This document shows positions 10,704 through 20,200 of a stretch of DNA of 64,000 nt, in pieces (positions within the stretch are counted from its first letter, which is position 1; each line of letters begins with the position of its first letter). Origin of the DNA: Hydractinia symbiolongicarpus (taxonomy: Eukaryota > Cnidaria > Hydrozoa > Anthoathecata > Hydractiniidae); NCBI RefSeq assembly GCF_029227915.1, contig NC_079881.1, forward strand, positions 16,901,501-16,965,500, in the 5' to 3' direction. A model generated the notes under the pieces. It saw only the letters and a program-made list of their open reading frames with translations, made no database searches and was not told where the DNA came from. The translations under genes and the position numbers were made by a program.

Positions 10704-10751
10704 ACTGTTATCACAGTTGTGACGTAATCTCCTTCAACTCTATTAAATTAC

Positions 10752-10895
10752 ACACTAGTCGGTGGCTCGTGGATAAATCCTCGGGTTTGCCCGTCCTTAA
10801 TTTGCTACATTTCGTGTGTCTCGCTATTGCGGTTACCATTTTGCGTGACCGACATATACGGGTATTTTAATATAGACCAGTCGTCAACCCGTGCA
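10752..10895 (+). repeat. CTAGTCGG interspersed repeat, copy 2
   Basis: Starts CTAGTCGGTGGCTCGTGG and carries the CCGTCC, CGTGTGTCTCGCTA, ACCATTTTGCGTGAC and ATACGGGTATTTTAATATAG blocks seen in the copy at 19285. It runs directly into the foldback copy at 10908. Confidence 0.75.
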
Positions 10896-10915
10896 AAATT
10901 CATGGGGTTCATGCG

Positions 10916-10977
10916 GAAACAAGAAATTCCATATATAAAGGAGGGCGTCCTTTATATATCGCATTTCTTGTTTCCGT
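10916..10977. repeat. Foldback made of two head-to-head halves of the CTAGTCGG repeat
   Basis: Arms of 28 bp (GGAAACAAGAAAT... and its complement) match at 26 of 28 positions around a 5-nt centre GGGCG. The arm sequence is the ATATATAAAGGA/GGAAACA block of the CTAGTCGG repeat, so an inverted duplication of that repeat produced the hairpin. Confidence 0.7.
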
Positions 10978-11027
10978 ACCAGACAGAGAAAGAGACAGAG
11001 GACGGCTATTATCATCTATTATTAAAG

Positions 11028-11175
11028 AGACTAGTCGGTAGCCAGTGAATAAATTATTAGAACCGCCCGTCCTTTATTTACCGCGTTTCGTGTTTCTCAC
11101 TACTTGCAGTACCTTTCTGCGCGTAGGCAAACAGAACACAAATGTGACTACAGAGATAAACCCGTATTAATAAGT
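11028..11175 (+). repeat. CTAGTCGG interspersed repeat, copy 3 (diverged)
   Basis: Starts ACTAGTCGGTAGCCAGTG and keeps the CCGCCCGTCC, CGCGTTTCGTGTTTCTC and ACCTTTCTGCGCG blocks. The short internal hairpin is degraded. Confidence 0.65.
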
Positions 11176-11312
11176 TTAAGGCTTTTTAGAGCTGTAAAAC
11201 CTTCACATTCTTACCAGTCGAACACATCTCAACAGTAAACCTTTAAATGGATACCATTTGAATTCCCTTAAACAAGAAAATTTTATTTACCGTAATTACA
11301 TTTTTGGCGTAA

Positions 11313-12843
11313 ATTACGGAGTTTCATACCGCGCAGGTCTGGGCACTAGCGAAGCGCTTCTAGGGACAAATTTTTATATCCCCCGCAGAGCGTAAGGCAG
11401 TTGCTAAGAAAAACATGCAGTACGAAGAGAATTAATCACTTTTTCCTTTGTATTTTTACTTTTTAAACTGGTGCGATATATTGATTTTACAATTATTTAA
11501 AGGAAGGATACTCAGTATTGACATAAGTTTGTATATTATGAAGGTTCAAGACCTTGGTTGTAGCTTGGTTATTAATTAAATTGCTTCAAGTTGTGGGGTA
11601 CACTCATCATGAAAATTTGGCAGTCAAAAGAGAAAGAAACCTTATTTTGGTAGTTAGTTACATCACAAGTTTTAACATCGTCTTAAAAATATCACAGTGC
11701 TGATCAAAGAGGGATTGCTAGCATGTCATTCAAGATTTATATAGCTACTAGTACAGCCAAAATAATGTAGCTCATTAAACACAGTAAAGAAAACAATGGG
11801 TTTTTTTCTAAACTAATAATTTCATGCTCATTAAACAGATACCTAGCTAGTTATAATATTAGAAAACAATTCCAAAATTTCTTTTTTTGTGTTTGCTAGA
11901 AACTTTATTTAACTAACCAGAGCGGAGCTACCTACATTTTTTATAAATCAAATTAAACATTGTCAAAAAGCTGGCTCTATCTGTCTCGTTGTAGTTTTTG
12001 TTAGCTAGGGGTCACACTGGGTCACTCATATATATCGCAGCATTATTCATACAGTAATTAGATATATAGGTGGGTAAGTGCCCAGATGCTAAAAATATGA
12101 TCATAAAAACTCATTTCTAGTATCACTCAACTTAACAGTGCAGTTCAAACACCAATTTAGTCTTAAAAATTGTTACGCCTCAATTTTGCATTGGAATATT
12201 CGATTTCATCTGTGCTCTTTTTTATATAACTAGTTACCTATACTTTGCAAATAAATCATTTATTAAATGCTCTTCCACGTTAATCCATGTCAAACTTTTA
12301 GATCTATATATAGCTAGCTAGGTATAGCTTACTGTAAAAAAAATTCCTTTAAGTCTTTTTATAGCTAGCTGTAATTTTTATTTCTTCTTGCTAAAGTGCA
12401 CTGCTAATGACAGAATAGTGTTTCTTTTTAACCATTACTTTATTCCTCACAACATAAAATATATGGCATATGTAAGGTTGCAGCTTCAGGAAGCTAACCC
12501 CTAAAACCAACATCAACAATATGTCTTCTCTTGCCTCTCTATAAAAGTCAGTTATTTAAGTTTTCTTCGATTCAAACATCTTACCCATGTCAAAAGAGGG
12601 TTAGCAACACCATTTAAACGTGTTATTAAAAAGCAAAACGTCAGTTAAAGTAAAAAAATAGTTGAAGAAACATCAGACAGGATTTTGCATTTCTGCCTCT
12701 TTTCGCAGCACTAACCAGAATAGTTGTGAAAAACTGACCATGAAAATTATTTGGGCTATCGAGACAAATGAAAACAAGCCAAAAATTTGTCCCTACAAAG
12801 CACTTTGCTTGCGCCCAGACCTGCGCGGTCTGAAACTCCGTAA
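11313..12843. mobile_element. Element of about 1.5 kb with 63-bp terminal inverted repeats
   Basis: ATTACGGAGTTTCA...ACCGCGCAGGTCTGGGC...AGGGACAAATTTTT at 11313-11375 recurs inverted at 12781-12843 with about seven mismatches. The interior has no long ORF. It is probably a non-autonomous DNA transposon. No target duplication was recognisable, so outer borders are approximate. It lies in the expanded region between the pseudo-exon at 10.1 kb and the intron-like copy at 14.4 kb. Confidence 0.65.
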
Positions 12844-12859
12844 TATAATTGGCGAATGG

Positions 12860-14085
12860 TCGAATAATTAAAATTTGACCGACGTATACATATTGTCATC
12901 GCATTTAGAAAATTAAATTCATCTCATTAATTAAATTCATCATTTGACGAGCGTCTTTCAAAAAGTTAAACTAGTGCGCCTTTTGTGTTTAATGAACTAA
13001 ACGTCTTTCTCAAATATTTGATTATGAAAACACAACAGAACTTCAAAAAAAGGCTTTTAAGCTGGAATTGTCTAAAATAGTGAAACTTTAGCACTGGAAA
13101 ATGGATGAAGTTAAAATTGACAAGCGAACATTACTCTTCTAGTCGGTGCAAATTATAAATAAATTAGAAAAAAATTCTTATTGCTTTTTCGTTTTAGACA
13201 ATTTCCTCTGTTTTATACGTGATCAGATATGCATTTTTTAATTTATGGGAAACATAGAATTAGAAAAAGAGGTGACTTCTTTGTTTTCTGTAAAAAACAA
13301 CAGATAAATGTGTGGCTGGTAAAGTTAAGTTTAACCAAACCAAGCAACTAAAGAATAGGTAAAACGTTAAGTTAACTCCTATTTAGAATTAGCCCTTCAT
13401 TTCCTACGATTTAGCATTTAAGCATTTTCGTCAGCTGAAGTGGTACTTCTTTTCTCCGTCAAATTCTTAGATTATATTCCACTGAACAGTTTCTTGCAGA
13501 AAAATCGTATACAATTGGTAACATCAACATCCCTTCATGATTTTAAATCAAATTCATCGTTTTTCTATCATTAGCATTTAGATGTTCTTGCTTCAAAACC
13601 AAGTCGTGCTAAGGACAGCACGAAATATGTTAAAGATGCACGAAATATTGACACGCAAATTTTTTTCGCTACTTGTTCATCATTAAATTAAGACGGTTAC
13701 CCTAAAAAGATTTTTATATATGGTTTCCAACAATGTTATGTTGAGTCATCCTTGCTTGTAAAAACATTGGCGTCATAAATGTGTTAAAGTTATTATGAAC
13801 CACATTTTTAACAACTCAATTTACATCATAATAACCGTGTTTTGAATGCCGAAGTTTGAAATTATTATAAAAACATCCTCATGATCATTAGCAGACAACC
13901 GCAAATTGTTTAGTGTTATAAAAATTGCCTTCAGCTCAAACATCGATGCCATTACACCCCTTACGAAAATATTGTGTCACTTTTTTGGCCATTTTACACA
14001 TTTGGCAAAAAGCTACTAGTGTTTAATATAAGAAGCATTATTTAAACGTTTGTAGACTAGACACCACCTTTAACTTTGCGCTAAA
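12860..14085. other. Non-coding stretch, nothing recognised
   Basis: AT-rich with dense stops and no repeat structure that I could confirm. Confidence 0.45.
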
Positions 14086-14087
14086 TC

Positions 14088-14207
14088 AAATCGAACTAGA
14101 CTTGACAAATTAAATGGAACCAGACTCGATATATTAAATGAAATTAGACTCGATAAATTAAATCGAAGTAGACTCGATGAAATAAATCGAACTAGACTCG
14201 ATGATGG
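14088..14207 (+). repeat. 24-bp minisatellite, five units
   Basis: Five consecutive 24-bp units of the form AAATCGAACTAGACTCGATA+AATT with a few substitutions each. No ORF uses it. Confidence 0.85.
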
Positions 14208-14424
14208 CATCGGCAAATTCGTGTAGTGTTGGTTTTACATAGAATATTTTTTATATACGTATTTTTCACAAGTATCCTCCCACGCTCCAATTAAGTCTTA
14301 TGTAAATATTTTTTTAGCTATCAATTCTATTCGTTGTTTGTTCAATAACTTAATTCCGCAAGCCGAGGTGTGTTCTGCTTGAAACAAATTAAATTGCTGA
14401 CGTTATGCAATTCTGATAAAAATG

Positions 14425-14720
14425 TAAATTGTGTGTATAAAATTTTAACTTTATTTCACATGCGAAAAAGCTACTTTGGTAATATTAATATTAGCTACGG
14501 TCAAAGTCTTCGTAATTATCTACTTGTACTACTAAGCCTTGGTTTCAAGCAGAGATCAATTAGCACAAAATTAAAAAAAAATGTTGTTTGTTTGCTATAT
14601 AAATCTGAAGATGTCAGATTTTATCAAGTTTCAGGTGAGGATTTCAAAAATCACATTTATTTTGTTTAATAAAAAGTGGAGAAAATGCTGCAGTGCATCA
14701 AAGAAAACTAATTCGGAAAA
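14425..14720 (+). repeat. Copy of intron 2 sequence of the 17.2-22.8 kb gene
   Basis: The stretch from GTGTGTATAAAATTTTAAC through AAGCAGAGATCAATTAGCAC to ATCAAGTTTCAGGTGAGGAT matches 18630-18765 joined to 19706-19830, the flanks of a transposon in intron 2 of the intact gene. Here the site is empty. It supports a segmental duplication that includes the pseudo-exon at 10.1 kb. The 99-codon ORF overlapping it looks accidental. Confidence 0.7.
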
Positions 14721-14899
14721 GTGTATTAACTTATGCGTATAAAAATAACAGAAAAACAATAATGGCGGTTAAGCTTCAGTACAAGAGAGACGCAGGAACG
14801 TTAATGCTTTTTATAAAATATTTGCCTTTGTTAGTGTTGCTTTCAGTTCTAAGAAAATTTAAAAGTATTTGGTTATACATTTAACGAGTGTTTTTAATC

Positions 14900-16270
14900 T
14901 AAATTTTAATCTTAAAGGAAATCTGTTTTTAAAGTAAATGATACTGTTCTAATTGTCTAATGATTCTAAAAAAATGTCCAAACAACAGACGCCAACAGCT
15001 TAAAAAAATATTTTCAAGAACTGAAAAGGAGCATAATCTTGAATATCATTGTTTATTTGTAGCTATATGTTGAAACAGTGTCTGTAATATATGATATGTA
15101 CCAGCAAGACTACAGAATGAATGTCTTTTTCTACTATTTCGATTTCTTATTCAGTCCATAAAGGGGAGTCAAGGGTTGGCATAAAATGATCATGAAATTC
15201 CATTAGTAAAACCATAGCGGTCGTAATTAGGCGTCATGGACTCTCAGTGTTTAAAATCCAATTTACTACAAAAACCAATTGTCTTAAAAGTTGTTATGAG
15301 ATGCTTTTAGGCCAACGTAAAGTGATTAGCATAAAAATAGTTTCGTATACTTTTCAAATAATATAATAGATTTTAATTTATTTGGTATAACGATCTCTTT
15401 AATGCCTGAGTATTTGTTAAGAAATTCCAAACCAAATGAGCTTTTCATGACTTTTTAGGCCAAATGTTGAACAAGCCTAACCCGGAATACTTTCATATTC
15501 CACGACCTAATATCGATAGGGTTGGGATCTGGCATTATCGACCACCATTCACTTTACTGTGATTATTACTTTGCAAAGGACATCAGATATTGTCACTAAA
15601 TACTTCAACACGCAGCTTATTAAACAACATATGACACTTAATAATCGTCATAGTTAAAGCTTTGGCCATATTAGTTTTCATCAAATGCTCAAATTTGTTA
15701 TTCGATGAAAAACATGTGACCGCAAAAAACGTTATAGCTTTGATTGGAATAAATACACAGGCTGTCATGTTTAGCACAAGGTGGTTACATTTTCAAAACT
15801 GTTTTTTGATATTGCCTAAGAACTGCTAGCTACTTTCACCAATAAAGTTATGGTAGGAAATAATAATAAAAATACCAATCTGTTTTAGCTTGGTTCTAAT
15901 GTTATAAAGTGCGCGTTGGTAAATTGTTTTTGTAAAAATTTTTATAAAAATAAAAATGAAACTCTGTCCATGTTTGTTTTTGATCATATCAACATTGTTC
16001 TGCGTAAATTATAGTTATAGGGTGTTCTATGCAGTCTGCATGCAATTCTGAACTAATCGACCAAGATTTATATAAGTTTTACTTTTTGGTTTGTGCTGAT
16101 TTTAAACCAGGCTGGCCCAGAGTCATTTTTTCGCGCCTTCTCTGATATTAACAAAGCGAGGTTGGTACTGTCCGTACCGAAACATCACCTATCGTGAATA
16201 CATTGTCATCACGAAACATCACTTGTCGTGTCATTTCCTGCTAATAAATTTTTATACTAAATGGAATGCA
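14900..16270. other. Non-coding stretch
   Basis: No exon or repeat supported. I looked for decayed copies of later exons of the neighbouring receptor gene and saw none. Confidence 0.4.
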
Positions 16271-16275
16271 TATCT

Positions 16276-16313
16276 TTGTTGTTATGTAAGATACGTATCT
16301 TACATAACAACAA
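16276..16313. repeat. Perfect 38-bp palindrome without spacer
   Basis: The arm TTGTTGTTATGTAAGATAC (16276-16294) is followed immediately by its exact reverse complement (16295-16313). No mismatch and no loop. It may form a cruciform, or mark a recent inverted duplication. Confidence 0.95.
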
Positions 16314-16314
16314 T

Positions 16315-17220
16315 TGTATAAGAAGAAAAAAGTTTTTTAATAATTTCTCAGAAATTTCTAATTACCGTCCTTGGAGACAACACTCCCTTACATGAGTGAT
16401 ATCATAGAAATTGTCACAAATGAAAAAGTAAAATATGAATGCTTATCGGTCAATAAGTATAAATATATAATACTAAATGTGTTAATAAACCTTATAAATA
16501 TATTTAATAAATATCTACAATATATATAAATAGATGGATATAGTTTTGTATTTAGTCAGGTGGGTTCTGCCAAATTAGAGAACAAAAAAGTTATACAAAA
16601 CAACGTAGACGTGCTTCGCCATTGTTTTTGTATTTGGTATTTTCATTCTTCTGGGCAAATGAATTGGTTAAGAAAAGTGAAAACGAGTTTTATAAATAGA
16701 TACAAACAAAAAAAAATGTGAATATTCTGGTGAAAATTGATATTTCATTACGCAATGTAATTAACGTAATAGGCTTTATTAATAGAATAGTTAAAAACAA
16801 AAAATAAGTTGTGAATATTTAACCCGAAAGTTACGGCGCGTCCTACTTCGTAGGCATTAACATAATAGGTCTTTTCAAATGAGCTATTAAAACTATTAAA
16901 GAACAAAGAAAAATCTATTTTTTTTTTCTTCAAACTGGGAAGCGTAAGTAACGTAAGATACATTTTATGACACTTTCAGATCATTAGACTGTTCGAAGCA
17001 ATCCTAAGATAAGGAATTGGTTTAGTTAAGATAAATTAAGCGTGCATGTATTAGGTTTTGTTGATAGTTTTCGTTTTTTTTTGTTTTTCTTGTTTTTTAC
17101 TTGAACGTTTGATTGCTTGTGTCAATTACATTTGTGAATATAATAACGGTTTATTTATATATTCATATTATATTTTTTGGTTGAGAAAAATTAATTAATC
17201 TTTAGTTACTTCAAAGAAAT
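16315..17220. other. Intergenic region upstream of the receptor gene
   Basis: AT-rich and without an exon. The promoter of the gene starting at 17222 should lie near its right end, but no clear TATA or initiator element stands out. Confidence 0.35.
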
Positions 17221-17221
17221 T

Positions 17222-20200
17222 ATGTTACTTCTGGGTACATGTATTGCCTTGCTTGTCACATCTGCAGTAGTTGATGGTACTGCTGTGCTAGTCAAACGTT
17301 CATTAACATACGGTGATAACATCACATTTAGTAACACAAACAACAGATCTGTTTGCAACACATATGGAGCGATTTATTCTGCAAGGCGTTCTTATGGTAA
17401 TACTGTGGTTTGCTATTGTCCCAAATCAAAAAGCGTATTTTACAGTGTAAATGCCAACCAAAAGCCATCTTGTTATAAACCAAATGCCAATAACTTAGGT
17501 AAGAATTCTTCATGTAATGGAGTTGAAATAGTTGTATTTGTTTGTGTTTATTACGCTAAGATCCCGACTATAACGTCCTGCACTGGTTTGTCAACTGTAA
17601 ATATTAGAGCTATATTAGTTGTTTTAAAGGAGAAGTGTACGGCGTGTGGAGTTTTCCTCCTGGAGATTTTCTATATGATCGTCAGCAAAATGTTGTTTTT
17701 TATAACTCTTAACTGGAACTTCAGGAGAGTAAAGATAAACACAAATATAAAGGGGTTGTTAATCGACTTTCTATCTTTCAAAAGAAAAGTCAAATTTCAT
17801 GTATAGTTCACTAAAGTTCAGGATTGCTACTACTTACATGGTAATCTTTTCAAAAAAGAAAAAAGCCAATTTTTTATTAGAATCATGTAGGAACCATGTG
17901 CTGTTTTCTTTGTTTTCTCACATAATCTTTACAGGTATAAAGTATAGGCCATTTTTTTATAAGATTATAAAAATTCTAACCAGGCCAGCCATTATTCTTA
18001 TTTTCATCCCATTTTATGGATTCATTTGTATTTCTGTCGCACTGAATTGTTATTTCTTCCTACAGGTTGTACATCGTGTGAAGACAGTTGTTTCAGCAGA
18101 ATTACTACGGATGCAACACCCATATACTGGCACGGTCATATAGACAGCTTCAAATGCCATATTAGTGGAAGGTACACAATTCAGAAATGGAATGGTAAAA
18201 ATTGGGAAAACTTTGAAAGATTTAATGATTTTTCTGTTAGTTTTGGCACTACTAGAATAAACGGAACAACCCGCTCCACCGCTAAGTTGAGTGTAAGTAA
18301 CAGCAGCTGTTATGCACCCTTTCTTTGACTATATTTCATGAAAAATGGGTATTTCTTAATACGATTATTTTTTGCCAACGTCAAATTTTTTTTAAGTAAT
18401 AATGGTAAGGTTTATTTCACAAACGCAACATTCTCAGGATCGTAAGCGATACAAAATATCCAAAAATGCAGAAAAGAAAATTTTTAAATCCTTCTTTATG
18501 TTCTTTCTTAGACACCTCATGTTTTTTTTTTTCTTTTTCTTAATAAATATCTTCCTAAAATGCATTTTTATCATTTTTATCGTTTTGATTTTCCGACTTT
18601 AAGATCACATTCAGTGTAATTGAATTAGTGTGTGTATAATTTTTAACTTATTCCAACATGTGAAAATGCTGTTTTGGTGGTATTAATGTTACCGTCAAAG
18701 TCTTTTTAATTTTCAACTTGTGCTAATTAGCCTCGATTGTAAGCAGAGGTTAATTTAAGGTGGCAGTAACCCTTTTTTAGCTGTCCAAATAGCTGAATTA
18801 TTTACTCAGTGTTTATTTATACCATTTTTTTTACTATTTCGTAAAAAGATAGGCCTTAATACATAATAAAATGATTTTAACTTAACACTAAAATTGCTGA
18901 TTCAGCAAAGATTTCTATTTAAAAATGTATCATAAACAAGAAAAAATCGGCTTCTACGAGCTTCAACTTTTTACAATCTCGTTATTTTTCATCAGCTTCT
19001 GGTTTTAAATGAACCTTGGGTTAACCCTCTTAAAACGGTGTGCGGATTTTTTTGTTAATTCTTATTTTTTTAACAATAGCCTTTGTTTTTTTCAAAAGAT
19101 TCTTTGTCAGCATCCCTTGCTGCATCGAACACTGTTAAAAGAAAAATATTGCGAACAAAAAGATTTCCGCACACCGTATCATGGTTGCATGGTTCACCAA
19201 GCATGTCTGAAAATTTTAAAGTAAAACGAAAATGCTATCGAAAGTTAAAGCTCGTGCAGTGTAGCATAATGAAAATCATCTTAAATTTCTACATAACTAG
19301 TCGGTGGCACGTGGAAAATCCACGATTTCGCCCGTTCTATATATACCGGATTGCGTGCGTCTCGCTACTTGCGCAGCTATGCTACTATTTCGCGTGACAG
19401 ACAGACAGACCTATACGGGTATTTTAATATAGATGCGCCATCGTTGTTGTTATTAACGTTTCTCTCTAATAATTACGTCATTTCTTTCTATACAATTTCG
19501 CAAGCGCGTAGACTTGAACTATATTCGGCAGAACTAATTAATTATTCATGAATTATTATGTAAAGAGAAATTGCGAATATTTTTGGTGGAAGATAATGGT
19601 ATTTTAGCCATAAAATCGTGACAAGAGTGTTATATCAGTCTGTAAACAATCTTTCGTAACTTATTATGTAAAAAAAATCTAATTTTTAATAGGGTTACTG
19701 CCACCTTAATTAGCACAAAATAAAAAACCTGTTTTAAGAGGTTGTTTTGCTGCTGAATGTACCTTAAGATTTCACAATTTATCAGTTTCTGGTGAGAATT
19801 CCAAAATTATATTCATGTTTAATTAAGTAAGTTGAGAAATGGCTGCCAGACAAGAAATAAAACTAATTCTAGGAATATTTAATTTAAAAACAAATATATT
19901 CACTAAAATAAAATTAAGAAAAAGATTTTTTGAATTTTTGTTAAAAAAATACATCACAACAAAGAAATATGAAAAATGTTTGGTAACGTAGCAAATGTTG
20001 AATAAGGGATTACATTACTGTCGCCATCGTGTAGCTTTGACAAACGGTTGCAGAGATATTGAGGTTTGAAGGGTTTTGTTTACGTCATCAACCCATCCAT
20101 TCCCAAACGGATTTAGGGACCCAGGTTCTGGAAACTTACCCAAATTGGTCTCAAGTGGTCCCTAGTTACCCACGCAATGAAAAATCATTGACGTCGCCAC

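Noticed and set aside
14370-14884. Two adjacent plus-strand ORFs of 99 and 63 codons
   Set aside because: They overlap the duplicated intron 2 sequence, whose counterpart in the intact gene is non-coding and interrupted.
17328-17513. Minus-strand ORF opposite receptor exon 1
   Set aside because: It lies within a spliced, signal-peptide-coding exon on the plus strand.
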